A DNA stretch of 64,000 bases from Beaufortia kweichowensis (GCA_019155185.1 CM032817.1:8514034-8578033); one strand, 5' to 3'; counted from the stretch's first letter, positions 28,087-40,530 are shown. Notes: generated by a model not told the origin, from the sequence alone. Numbers and translations are program-made.

Positions 28087-28182
28087 TAAAGGAATATTTC
28101 ACCCAAAATTACAATCTTGTCATCAATTATTAAGCAACAGATGGGTGAATACATTTTAATTTTTGGATGAACTATTCCTTTA
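28087..28182. mobile_element. Short TIR element, 'AAAGGAATA-TTCACCCAAAA' family
   Basis: The left end is TAAAGGAATATTTCACCCAA. The right end, reverse-complemented, is TTAAAGGAATAGTTCATCCA, continuing AAAAATT. This makes a terminal inverted repeat of about 24 bases around a roughly 96-bp element. The sequence after the left end (CAATCTTGTCATCAATTATT) matches the usual start of a very abundant short fish element. It is an internally deleted copy. Confidence 0.65.
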
Positions 28183-30144
28183 ATATATTTTGTAAAACTA
28201 TAGAGGGCAAAATAAGTGACATTTTTTATACTTCTTGTCCTTTGATGTAATGACTACAAAAGTCCTTTACATGATATTCTTCTGGGAAGAAGCCAAAAAC
28301 TAGCATTGTAAGACCTGGAAACTTTTTGTCTTTGATTTTTTTTGTATTGTGCTATTGTGAATCCAATGAATAATGCAGATAATAGATCATGGGAGAAAGG
28401 AAAACGCAGGGCACTGCGCAAACAATGAGCTTTCTGTCGTATTCCCTTTGACAAACATAAAAAAGTATTCTCATATTGTTTTGATTCAAATAACCATTTT
28501 CAAGGTGCTGGCATGCTGAACCAAAATGCTGATGAAACGTCAACCAACAAGTGTGTGTTATTTCCCAAAATGCACTGGGGTGAAACGGCACACTTTTATA
28601 CCTCCCTATTCATTCACGGCAAAAAAGAATGAAAAAACATTTCTCTATTTGAGCATTGCCCCATCACCACAATGCTAAAATGGCCAGGCCGAATTCGTAT
28701 TTTGTAGTCATTGAATTTCTGGACACCCATTTCACTGACACCTCCAAAGTTTTATTTGTAAATAAGGTTACTATAACACATGTGATCCAATATCAATGTT
28801 CGCCTGTTTCATCAGCAAAAACGGTAAGTTTGATTTAATAGCATACCTCTTTTCGACAAGCCATGTAATTTGAAAGTCGTTGTCATCTTATTGGTTGGTC
28901 TTTTTCACAAAACACTTGGCTTTTGTTGGAGCACCATACGTCTAGCCTTTAACACAGCCTGTGGGAGAGCTTTTCCTAATCTGTCATTTTATCTCCAAAC
29001 CCTCCAGCAAACAGCTCCAAGCTTAGGGTTGTGAGTGTTAAACCCCAGGGTAGGGTTATTTTCTGGGGCTGTGAGCAAGCTGCATGTCTCTTCCCCATCT
29101 TTATCTCATCACAACAACAGAAATGAGAGCTTTATAGAGATCTTATGAAGACACCCACTATAGTGCTTGTTTTAGTCTGTATACACACACATACAAGGCT
29201 CTGCGCAGGCCACGTCCAAAAACCCTGTAAACACAAATAAAGGGGTTTTTTAAGGGATCGATTTTCTGACGCATGACAGGAATAGGTAAGGTCATACTTT
29301 GTTTCAAAGAGAGAGCGAACCGAAATCTTACACCCTGACCTATGAATGTATCAAAAATACCGTTTGTGTGAATATACTGGTAAAAAAAAGTTACCATGTC
29401 TCCATACATGCATCAAAGCCTAGTCAGACTGTCAAGGTTATATCATGTTCCCTTTTGAAATGTTTTTTATCCTTCACGTTTTTCAACTCTCTGACCTTCC
29501 CTCTCATCTCACCCCCTCCCTGCTATACACCAATTATAATTTCACAGATCTCTTAACTCACTGCTCTAGTCCTGACCGTGGCATTCCCATCATGCATCAC
29601 ATCCCGGGCCGGGAAGTTCGGGCACGTAAGTGGCAGAACGGTTAGCCAGACTTTGTCAGCTCGGGCTGATTGGGAAATATTGCTTAATTATTGAGCCTGT
29701 AATAACGGGCCTGCTTGAGTCACATATCTCATGATCCTAAGAGCGAGAGAAGAGAGGCATATTTTATTCCTCTGCCCATTGACGTTATTATCCCATACAT
29801 CTGCTTCCCATGCGCAGGACTGCGTTACAAACGGTCGTGCTAAACACCCATTCATCAAGCCCAAATAGAGACCGGAAAAATGGCGTTAGTAGGCAAACAA
29901 TTACGAACAACTAATTTTTTTAAATTTGATAAACAAATGATTAAAAAGAAAATGTGTTTCTTAACCTAGTGTCACCTTGATAGCTTGATAGCTTGACAAT
30001 GTTTCAAATTAAATATGCTGTATGTGGGTTGGGTGTGGGGATCATGCCATGTAAACTTTTTATCAATGTGGAGAGACAAACTGCTTGAATCACCCAGTTA
30101 GGACACCAGGATTACTTTCTTTGATGCTTCTTGAATGTTCTTCA
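28183..30144. other. Non-coding DNA with a candidate exon at 29548-29625
   Basis: No gene is supported. The stretch 29540-29720 is GC-richer, repeat-free and holds a GCTTAATTATTG motif. A weak exon-like block inside it (29548-29625) is treated among the findings. The rest is AT-rich. Confidence 0.45.
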
Positions 30145-30375
30145 TCTGTTCCAACCATCTGCAACAATGACTATTAAAACACAGTAAGTATGTTATAGTG
30201 GAAATGATGGGCCGGACTAATACACCACCGGAATTGTAAAGTGTCATAGATGGTGGAATATTATGGCATTGTGTATGTTTTTATAAACATTTATATTGCA
30301 CACCTAAATGAAGAACATTGAAGAAACGTCTGTTCCAACCATCTGCATCAATGTCTATCAAAACGCACAGGTATG
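30145..30375 (+). repeat. Dispersed direct duplication (two ~48-bp copies)
   Basis: TCTGTTCCAACCATCTGCA occurs at 30145 and 30329. The similarity continues through CAATG(A/T)CTAT(T/C)AAAAC and ends at a CACAG followed by a GTATG-type string, giving about 48 bases with six or so differences. The offset is 184 bases. Each copy ends in a splice-donor-like context, but neither lies in a convincing open frame. Confidence 0.75.
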
Positions 30376-31967
30376 CCATCCCATCTCAAAATGATGGCAC
30401 ATTTGATGAGAACAACACATCCTTCAGCCTGATGTCGAATCAACCGCCGCTATATTTAGACATCAGAGACGGTCTCCAATCTGCCGCCGCTAGCCTCCGC
30501 GCAGGTAAACAATGCCTAATCAAGGCCACAGGTGAACCATGAAGGATCCAGTGTACCGAGACTACCTGATTAAACTATTAAGCTAATAGCTTTTCTCTTT
30601 CATTCAAACAGAATGATGAAACGAGCGAGATGCGGAAAGCTTAAGAGTGTATTATCAGCTCAGAGAAAAAGATGATCTCTCGCCCTTCAAAAACAAGCCG
30701 CAATCTGCCATACTATGGGGAATTTATTTCTGAGATGAGAAAACGAACAAGTGGTTAACTCGCCATCTTTCTATCATAGCGGATCAAGCAGACGGTGGAG
30801 CCTAATAGGAGAAATCAACAACAGCAGTGGTGTCGTAATGAAGACTAGTGTCCTTCATCTGGTCACCTCTGCTGTCATACACGGCTAAAAATAAGCCCGC
30901 TATTTCATACTTGGACTGCACTTGACCCGGAGAACAAAGGGCAAATGTCAGAAGCATTGTAGTTTATCATCTGAGATGAATCTCCTATAGCATGTGGAGC
31001 TGGTTCAGATATGACGGGAATGGTATTCTGTATGTGTACCTCTCAAAAATTCATTGTGAATATTATGAAGTATCCTTTTTCTTTGCATTTACAATTTGTT
31101 CATTTTACGCAGCAGGTCTCCAGTTCCCAAATGCACTGCAGCATGAATAAATCATGCAAATTACTGCTTTACTGTTTAATGTTTTGCAGTTTACTGCATT
31201 ATTTGGACTGGTGTTGATGTGCATGACGCCCTTTGAGTTACACGTCATGCAGTGTTAACTTAAATTGAACGTTAAGTGTCATTGTAAAAAATGAATTGTG
31301 TGTTGAATATTAATGACCCCACAAAGCAGATGATCAACTTGTGTGGTAATTATTAATTTAAAATAATATATATACACACATAAATTCTACAGTAATATTA
31401 TGCAATGCACGTATCTGGACTGCATGCATGACACAAAGCAGTCTCTGTTTTTCTCATTATTTTCAATCCACTCTTCCATTCTGATGCAAGATGAACCAGC
31501 CGTCAAATCAGGGTGAATCAATCAAGGATAAACATATGTTTTTGATGGGTGGGTGGAAAGAGCGATGGGGTGTTAGGGTGAGAAAAAAGGGTGAGAGGAA
31601 ACAAAACTCTGCCAAAAGAAATCAATACGACGGAGAGGACTAGGTTTCAATTCATTCCGTCGCAGCACGGATGAATTCTTTCCAATTTCCAGCTAATATT
31701 GCCTTTCTGCACGCCTGAACTTTGCCTCGCCATCAACGCACTGCGTAAAAAACCCTCCAGAAAGCTGTCAAAAAAGCTGACGACTGGAAAAAAGAAAGGG
31801 TGGGGAAATGACGACAGAAAGATGACCGCCGGAGACAAGAAGCGTCCATCATCCGAAAAGTAAAAATGTGCCAGATGAAACCTGAGACAAATAAGAATGA
31901 AAAAGAATTCATTTCATTCAATTGCCTTGCCATTATTCACTGGGGCGAGAGAGGGAATGAGTAAGAA
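30376..31967. other. Non-coding DNA, no supported gene
   Basis: The stretch 30380-30550 is GC-richer, with a frame of 74 codons and no recognisable product. The remainder holds no element ends. Confidence 0.5.
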
Positions 31968-32775
<808 letters not shown>

Positions 32776-32860
32776 CTAAAGGAATATTCTGGATTAAATA
32801 CAAGTTAAGCTCTATCGATGGCATCTGTGGCATGCTGTTGATTACCACTGAAAATCAGTT
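32776..32860 (+). repeat. Fragment of dispersed cyprinid repeat
   Basis: It starts CTAAAGGAATATTCTGGATT and continues with ACAAGTTAAGCTCTATCGAT and GCATGCTGTTGATTACCACT. This closely follows a dispersed sequence I recall from carp and zebrafish DNA (AAAGGAATATTCCGGGTTCAATACAAGTTAAGCTC...). The right end is not visible. Confidence 0.55.
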
Positions 32861-35800
32861 CTCTCTAAACAAATTAAAAATCTTGACAATTACATTTACA
32901 ACATAAATCTACAGGGCAAACAACCATCACTGAAAGAAATTGCAAAATGCACAATTCCACATGATTAAAATGGTAAATATTATTCAGAAGGTTTGCATCT
33001 GTCAATGGTTTAGGACCTTTTAGCAATGCATACTTTATTTACACATCTTGCCTGTGTAAACACAGCATTGCAGATCTACCTGCACTATCTGGCGTCACCA
33101 TCTTCGATGCTTGAAATACCCTTCAAAAGTTGAAGCCTGTGCACACTGAATTACCAGGCTGTCACTCTCCTACAAATATCACAAAAGAAAATTGGTTTTG
33201 TCATGTGAAGATTGTATAAACTAGACGATATTAAGTTTAATGCCAATATCACAGCCTTCAATTTGCACTAAGTACATAACTGACAGCTATTTAATGCCTC
33301 TTATAGTTCTGGTGTATTAAATTTTATCACCTGTGTACTGTATGAAACTGTGACAGTAGTATAAGCACACACCTCCCTCCCATTCACTCCCATACAAACA
33401 CAGTGACTCAAAAAAATCCCCTAAATTTTGTCAGTGTTTCCTTCCAATACAACAGTCATCATGATGGAAGAACACGACGATGTGAGTTTATACTCTCACT
33501 ACAACTGTGACTCTTGTTGTTTGTCATATTGCATGTCGTTCTCAAACTTTTGTTGGATTACAGTAATTCGCTCCGTTTCCTCAATTTCTCGGAGTTTCTG
33601 TCTGGTGGCACATAAGAAATCTGTAATGAGGAAGTGGACGGCAGCTGTCACCGAGTTAGTGTGACAGCTAACTCTGTAAACATCAGCTTTGCTGTTTACC
33701 TCATTCCCATAATGCAGTAGAGCACCAACTCTTGACAGCTGGTGGAGGAGCAGAGCTGTGGGTGGGAGGCCAAAAAACATTTGGAGGAGATATTTTCAGA
33801 TATCAGTCAGTAAGGACTGAAAAGTCTTGTGAAGCTTTCTATTTTCAAGAATAAACATGCAGGTTTTTTCTCCATTGAGAGATTTGGTAGGAATTACCAC
33901 TCAATATCTTGGAAGCTGCACGTGCATGAAGAAACCGTTCTTATTGATTTAATTTTTCTGTCTGCGTCCCAAGACACTTGAGCTGACAGAAGCTACTGAT
34001 GATATCTCCTGTTCATTCCAATTTTCTCTCTTAATACCCAGATCTTTATTTTCGATGATAAAATCTCCAACTCTTTTTTCTTTTGCCATTTCAAGTAGAT
34101 TTTTCATTTACAGCCAAAGTAAACACTTGCATTTCAGCACCACGGACAGCACCCAAAACTCCATATTTCTATAGACTGCAACAAAAACTGAGCTATTCGT
34201 TTGGTGTCCATCAGATACATGGCATGAAAAGCATTTTTGATCTGGAAAATTGCACAGAATGTATAACTAAACAAATCAAATGTACTGCCCTGGACGTCAA
34301 TAGCAGCATCATAATGCATGGGCGGGTAAACAGGGCATATCTAGGAAGTCTAGCAAAACTTTCAGGTGATTGCGTCACTTTTGGTTCTGAAACAGCACCG
34401 GAATGGTGACTCAACAATTTTAATGGTGCGGAAAGCTCATGTAACACTGCTGAAATATTATACATACAAGCACCCTGCAAGAAAGTTGCCATCTGTCAAA
34501 ATGACTCCACAGTTTAGTGTCAGCTTCCCGCCCCGGTTCACACGACTCCACTTTGTATATGACTATCCGCCTATCAGATCTGTTTTACACAGACCAGTGA
34601 TTAATGTGGTCGGATGACAATGCAAAGTGTGGATGTTATTGGTGGAATTTAAGCAGAGTCAAGGTTTTACAAGCTTTAAAGTGATGTATGTTTAGTATAC
34701 AACAGCAATAGTTACAACAGCTAGAGTACATGTTGTACTGTTTGTAATACACATCTAGCATACGATTGTAGTGCAGAGTGTTCAAGTGTATATTATAAAC
34801 CTAGTTCATACAGTACAGTTTAATGATCCAAAAATATTAAACTAGTACAGAATACAGTGTACAGATGCAGTTCAAAACTGCGGTGTTCCTTTGAAGAGAC
34901 ACATCACACAAAGAGGAAAGTCTGCACATCAGCATTCAGATGAAAAGCTGTTTGTCTGCAACAGTCTCTCCCATCAGAACAGCAGGAATCTCTGAGTCCA
35001 GCATTAACATCAGGACTCTGTGAGAGATCTCTGTGTGCACACCGTTCTGTTCATTAAAGAAAAATGTGCTGGTGTGCAGAGTACAACCTGATGTTTTGTA
35101 TTTACTTACAAAACAAGTCGGATAACATTCTAGTTAGGTCACATATAAAAGAAGTATTAATGATTTACTTTTTTTATGTACTTCCTTTAATCACAGCTTA
35201 ATGTACAAGGACAAACACTGTATAAACAAAACTTCCATTTCCCAGAAGAATGAACCTTTTTTGGCATCTTGACTAGTCTGAAACAACAACCCTACCTCAA
35301 GCAATGGCATACGTTTAGGATGGGAATGATGGGAATGATCATTTTTATGCAAGACTAAATCAAAGCTTTTAAATGATATCGATCCATTAATAACTACTGA
35401 CAAAATTTTAACCAGTACCAACCAATCGTATTGCAAAACTTCTTTACCCTGAAAAATCCCTGCAACTAAACTTTTGGGGTGCCTGCTTTACAAAACCGCT
35501 TGACACATGATCATTTTTTATGTTAATGAAATTGTTGCAATTCCAGACACCTCAGCAAGGCTTTAAGGATGAGTAATAACAAGCAACATTGCATCTTTTG
35601 AAAAGCTTGCGATGCCGGTTGCACTCGTTCACTCTCTCTCTCTCTCTAATCTCACACATCGGTGCTTCTAGTGATAGTATCTAATTGAAGCTCTAACACA
35701 AAGCCACTCACTTGGCTAATTAACTAAGACCCCTCACGAGCTGTCCTTCATCCCCGGCCTAGGGCGAACTGAGCGAGAATACTGCCATTAAACTCGTTCT

Positions 35801-36278
35801 CTTCTCAAAGCCTGAATTAAACCCCCCAACCGGCTATATTTCACAACTGTAAAGCTTAACCAATACCAGACGTCCCCGGGGACAAACAACTCTCCCAGAG
35901 ATTGCAATTCTCTCGCTCTCAACAGGAAGGTTCACCTTCTCCCCTAGTAAGAGACATTGTCCTCTCGGTTCCTGTGAGATTGCGTTTCTATTTTTACCCA
36001 CAATTCATTAAGTCCATTCGTCTCCAGCGCAGGGGCCGTTCTATGTATATTCACAAGTTGTTAGAGAGCACTTCTCGGTCACCACAGTGGTCTAACAGCG
36101 GCCAATTACACCCCTGTGCCAGTCTCACAGGATGACCCCTGTTGCATTATGGCTCCTCCCTGGAGTGTCGTACATCCCGGTCCTTTAGTCAATGTGCATT
36201 TCTCGCCACTGCACTAAATGCCAATAGTTTGTGTCAAAGCACCTGATTAAAAACAGAAAAAAGTAGGTAGTAGTATTT
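32861..36278. other. Non-coding DNA with a short (CT)n run at 35632
   Basis: No gene is supported. The minus-strand frame at 33780-33499 (93 codons, ending in a Gln/Glu-rich stretch) and frames at 34083-34617 are the longest, but none is recognisable. A (CT)n run of 16 bases lies at 35632-35647. The stretch 35740-36130 is GC-richer and repeat-free. Confidence 0.45.
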
Positions 36279-36416
36279 CTCATGTCGTTCCAAAACTGCA
36301 TGACCATACAAAACATTAATGCCGTTTTTTTCATGTAATCAAACTGAATGAGGACAAGGACTGTCAAGCTTCAAAGTGACAAAAAACATAAATAAACGTA
36401 AGTCTATACCCTAGTC
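36279..36416 (+). repeat. Fragment of common cyprinid element, split by the hAT insertion
   Basis: CTCATGTCGTTCCAAAACTG starts a string typical of the interior of the abundant 'TTCACCCAAAA' element. TCAAGCTTCAAAGTGACAAA and ACATAAATAAACGTAAGTC near 36364-36404 fit the later part of the same element. The hAT derivative begins immediately after, so it inserted into this older copy. Confidence 0.5.
36409..36416. other. hAT target-site duplication, left
   Basis: CCCTAGTC is repeated exactly at 37056-37063. Eight base pairs is the hallmark length for hAT transposons. Confidence 0.85.
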
Positions 36417-37055
36417 CAGTCATATTCAAATGGCGGACCGCGGTCCGTGTCCGGACCCAGCAAAGAGATAATGCGGACCGAACAGCATTAAGCAATATTA
36501 AGTATAATAAATCATTTAAAGACAGCCGTAACACCCAGTGCAGCCTCTCGCTCTCTGCCAGTGACGCGTTCGTATCCGATCCAATCATATGATTTTATGT
36601 AAATGATTACGGTGACAAGTTCTACATCTTATCCAACCGCGTGCGTTTATGCAAATAGCTCTCGTGTTTCATCCAATCACATCACATATGCAAATATATT
36701 TCACGTGCAAGATGTTGCAACGGTGAGAGAGCGGGAAGGCAGACGCAAAAGAAGAGAGAGTCTGCGCCGGTTCAGACTTCGCGAACGCGAGTATGGCTTG
36801 TTCAAAGAGAAGAAAAGTTGATAGCGAAATAGCGAAAATCGCAATTTCAAAGATGAATGGACAGAAAAGTATAAATAAAGTTGTTTGTAGTTCCTAAAAA
36901 TGTGTCAGAATAGATTTGTGTAATATATTTAATAATATTCCTTTATTTGTTACTGTGCTGTATTAGTCACTGATAAATTACATGTCTACCCAGACCTTTC
37001 CAACTTAGGAAATTTGTGTGGCTGGACCTTCTCAGATTGTATTTGAATACCCCTG
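36417..37055 (+). mobile_element. hAT transposon derivative (non-autonomous)
   Basis: The 639-bp element starts CAGTCATATTCAAATGGCGG and ends so that its reverse complement reads CAGGGGTATTCAAATACAAT. The ends form a short imperfect inverted repeat sharing TATTCAAAT. It is flanked by an exact 8-bp duplication. The left part carries a GC-rich sub-terminal region with the perfect palindrome GGACCGCGGTCC (36435-36446), a common design in Charlie/SPIN-like hATs. A piece of transposase coding sequence survives at 36793-36878. The large internal part of a full-length element is missing, so it cannot move by itself. Confidence 0.85.
36793..36878 (+). pseudogene. hAT transposase 5' fragment, frameshifted
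   Basis: An ATG at 36793 opens a frame that starts MACSKRRKVDSE. The natural continuation, ENRNFKDEWTEKY, is found immediately downstream but in another frame. The shift is explained by an 8-bp tandem duplication (ATAGCGAA at 36821-36828 and 36829-36836). After the second part a stop follows at 36876 and the rest of the gene is deleted. The two pieces resemble the N-terminus of hAT transposases of the type domesticated in vertebrate GTF2IRD2- and ZBED-like proteins. That comparison is from memory and should be tested by a protein search. Confidence 0.7.
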
Positions 37056-37063
37056 CCCTAGTC
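37056..37063. other. hAT target-site duplication, right
   Basis: An exact copy of the CCCTAGTC at 36409-36416. Confidence 0.85.
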
Positions 37064-37860
37064 TATACCTTGTATATGCAACATTGTATATGCAACACTT
37101 TTGTCGTTGTTTACTTAATTTTTTTGTCCTCTGATCTCAAACCTCATTTGTTTTTTTTGCATATTTTAAAGATGATTTGTTAATTTCATTAAATAGAAAA
37201 AACACTTGCACTTCTTGCAAGTCACAGTTCTGTAAATTGAGTATATTTGTGCTGTACTTTAAACAGTTCAGCTTCAGAAACTCAATCAATGTCAAGGTGT
37301 CAAGTGTTTGAATCCTAGTAAATGCACACACTGTAAAAAAAATCAATTTATACAGTACATGTTCATTTAAGTTTAAAACAATAAGCCAACAAAGGTGTGT
37401 TTTCTCTTTTAAAATCTCTTCCCTCACCCATTCTCTCTCTCTCTCATCACTGTCAGGGTGGCATGACCTTGCGGAGGTTAATTTGTTTTACGAGTCACCC
37501 TACACATCAATCAGGCAGTCTTTTCGTCTGCAGCTTTGCCAGGCACATACATTCCCAATTACAGCCTGACTCTTTATTCCACTCCAAAAACACACAGACC
37601 TACACACACCTCATCATGTTAGTTCATGCAAGAATAACCCGCATCAAACTCTGCTTAATCATTTCTTTCATTTCCCACCCTGAGAGGAATGAGATGAGCA
37701 GATAGCGAGATAAGTTTCATGTTTACGATAAGAAGTCAAATCGAAAGAACGATCGCTGATGGATCGCTGTTCTGTGATGTCAGCGAGCGATGAAACAAGT
37801 CGAAGCATTGACGTGATTGCAGCAATATAAGGAACTGAATTAAATATATATATGACCTGT
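37064..37860. other. Non-coding DNA, no supported gene
   Basis: A CACTGTAAAAAAAA string at about 37329 resembles the end of some fish short elements, but no partner was seen. Open frames up to 102 codons (37397-37705) have no recognisable product. Confidence 0.45.
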
Positions 37861-37935
37861 ATTAGCTGTATCTGAAGGTCACGGGTTTGATTCCCTGGAA
37901 ACCCACATACTGATAAAATGTCTTACTTGAATATG
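37861..37935 (+). mobile_element. SINE head (tRNA-derived, V-SINE type), truncated
   Basis: AAGGTCACGGGTTTGATTCC contains a polymerase III B box (GGTTTGATTCC, 37884-37894). It is followed by CACATACTGATAAAATGT and a CTTACTTGAAT string. I recall this order (B box, ACACATACTGATAAAATGTATACCTTGAATG, then the V-domain) from cyprinid V-SINEs. Here the V-domain (TTTGGATAAAAGCG) is absent, so the copy is truncated or decayed at its 3' end. The A box is not clear. Confidence 0.65.
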
Positions 37936-39909
37936 TTGGAAAGTAAACACACATTTCATTAACAAGTCAAACATTTTATGCTTTTTTTTTTATAAGTCAA
38001 AGGTCACTAAATTGTATCACATTCATAAAAAGGTGCATATATGAGCTAGAGACGAGTGATGTAAGGACTAAGGAAAAGGTAGTTGAAAAGGCACTACTGT
38101 ATGTGAGAAAGCTTTGACTTTCTATACTGTTTTCTTTCTCAATTCCCTTTTTTCAGGCAGTGAGAACTGTCTCTCTCCATCAAACACACACACAGACATG
38201 CGATCTCTGCAAGATTCTGTCAGAAATCCCAGCGGTGAGCAGGGCAGGACGCAGGGGAGGGTTTGAAGGTGTAATTAGCATTCAGAGTCTGTTTGCTGTC
38301 AGACTGTCTGACTCACTTAAACATGCACAGCCACAGTGCACATACACACAGTATGCGTACATTAGCAGTTGGGCCACACAAATCTCTCTATTCTTAGGCA
38401 GTACACTTGCTAATGTTTGCCTGATGCACACAGAGACTGCAGTGGAGAGCACGGGCCCTTTGACCGGACCACCAAACCATCATCTCTCTAAGTGACTGGG
38501 CAAATCCAGCAGGGTCTACCAGCTGCTGTCCTGCTTTATGCCAAAACCACACACACACACAAACAGAGACCTGAGACAACACAAACCTGCAAATCGAAGG
38601 ATCTACTATCAGCTTAATGTCAAGTTTTCTAATGCTACAGTGCTAAACATCTTAATGCCAAAACATTTTCACACAGATATTCTGAAGAGGAAAGTGATGC
38701 AATTTTCCCGACACTTATTGATGGGCAGGATGCTCTGTATCAGATAATGAAATGTCAGGACAAATTGGCCGCATGTAAGTGAGAAACAATATGAGCTATT
38801 CTGGAGTGTGTGCGAGCAGTGGAGATCCAGTATCTAATGTTATAAACACTGTATATATAAATAAGCAAAGCATGGCAAGATGAGCTTTTCTAGTTTCGTT
38901 TAAATGTCAATCCCATCTCAACTAACCACACTAGTTTAAGACTAGCTGTCTTGAACCTGAAAACATTTTTCAGCAAAAAGGAATCTAAAAATCTGTCAAG
39001 ACTATTAACTTCATCCATCTGAAATGTAACTGCTCTACTCGAACATTTTCAAGAGATCATGTCTGTCAAGCTATAATATTATATTTAAGTTTTCTGAAGT
39101 TATAAAGCTCTGGAACTTAAGTCACTGTTAATAAAACCTCCAGTAAACCCCAGAACAATGTCGTCGTCTTAATGGTCCAATTACAGAGCTTTTGCAATTA
39201 CAGTTAACAGCTCACTGGGAGAAGATCGGTCTGTTCCTCAAACAACAGAACAGACCTTCTTCTTTGTCCTGTCGCTGTGTTGAAAAAATCCCCTTTGGTG
39301 TTTTAGAGAAAACCAACAGCAGGGTGTGAAACGACAAGAGGGTGATTAAACAATGACAGAATTTTCATGTTCGGATGAAATATTTTGTGAATGCAATCAT
39401 TAATCTCTTTGATATATCACCACCCATACAGGAAAACAAATGCAGTCAAACAGAAAAACCTGTGAACGATCACATCTGCACGGTGGCGGAGACATAAAAA
39501 ATAAGATGTTTGTGTCATGAAAGCAGGAATGAGCATTAGTATGCTGCAAGGTGACCGAGCTTCATTACAGGCGATGAAAACGGGGAGCGACGGATCGATA
39601 CCATCCAACGGCTGGTCCTCCGTGACCCACACCCAGCCCAGGTTATGAGTAAGACGCTGAAATATCATTATTTCAAATGTCAGACTCCCAGCAAACATGC
39701 AGACCGCCCGACATGGGTGGGAGCCATCATTTGAAAGATTTGTTTTTCTTCGTTTTCCGCAGTATTGGAAAATTCATCAAAGCAGTGGCAAGGTGTAATT
39801 TATATCAGTTCACACTATGAGGGTCTTAAATCTGAGCAAAAAAAGCTGTGAGAGTTGAATAAGCGTGGAGTATAATGAAAGATCTTTCTCCACAGTCAGT
39901 CATTCATGC
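37936..39909. other. Non-coding DNA, no supported gene
   Basis: The longest frame is 111 codons (38160-38495, plus), with His/Thr-rich content from CACA-rich sequence and no recognisable domain. No element ends were found. Confidence 0.5.
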
Positions 39910-39933
39910 TGCGCGCGCATGCATGCGTGCATG
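39910..39933. other. Alternating purine-pyrimidine run (Z-DNA type)
   Basis: TGCGCGCGCATGCATGCGTG, continuing CATG, is 24 bases of strict pyrimidine-purine alternation with a CG core. Such runs can adopt Z-DNA under supercoiling. Function is unknown. Confidence 0.7.
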
Positions 39934-40269
39934 GCGTGGGGAGGGCTGATAGTTTTATAAAGTACTTAGGAAATTGTGGAAAGGACATTAACCATCTAAT
40001 ATTATAAATTCTATAATATATGTGGGGTAAACTGTGCCATGACGCTGTCCTCTAGGCGGGGAAAATTAGATTTAGGTGAATCTAATATGCTGCTTTATAC
40101 TTCAGGACGTCTGCTATCAAGTGAAATTACATAAAGAATCTATAACATACAGCTACAGAAACATGGCTTCAAAAGCGGCTCTACTGGCCTAATGTTAATA
40201 AATTAAGAATTATGAACAAATGAGGAAAAAAACAAATTACGCATGATTCCATTTCTCCTGGTAAAAAGT

Positions 40270-40530
40270 GGTAACACTTTCCAATAAGGTTGTATTTGTT
40301 AACATGAACATGAAGTAATAATGATCAATATACATCATTTTTCTGCACTTATTAAATTAATGTTAGTTAATACCACATACTTTGATTTTGACTTCTTTTG
40401 AGTTCATAAATGTACTAGGAAATGTCGAAATTAGCGAACAAAGATTAATAAATGCTGCAGAAGATTTCTTTATTGTTAGTTTATGCATTAAATAATGTTA
40501 ACACATACAACCTTATTGTAAAGCGTTGCC
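40270..40530. mobile_element. Angel-like fold-back element
   Basis: The left end reads GGTAACACTTTCCAATAAGG followed by TTGTATTTGTTAACAT. The right end, reverse-complemented, reads GGCAACGCTTTACAATAAGG followed by TTGTATGTGTTAACAT. This gives an inverted repeat of about 36 bases over a 261-bp element. The interior carries TTAATGTTAGTTAATAC-type strings, as in the abundant short fold-back elements of zebrafish that I know as Angel. It has no coding capacity. A target duplication was not clear. Confidence 0.8.

Noticed and set aside
33499..33780. 93-codon minus-strand frame with a charged Gln/Glu-rich end, possible transposon-protein remnant
   Set aside because: No recognisable motif and no element ends around it.
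37329..37345. CACTGTAAAAAA string typical of some fish MITE ends
   Set aside because: No opposite end (TTTTTACAGTG) found nearby.
37755..37792. GATCGCTGA/TCAGCGAGCGAT imperfect inverted repeat
   Set aside because: Short and interrupted; no pairing beyond chance.
39999..40019. ATATTATA-AATTC-TATAATAT hairpin
   Set aside because: AT-only arms of eight bases are expected by chance in this composition.
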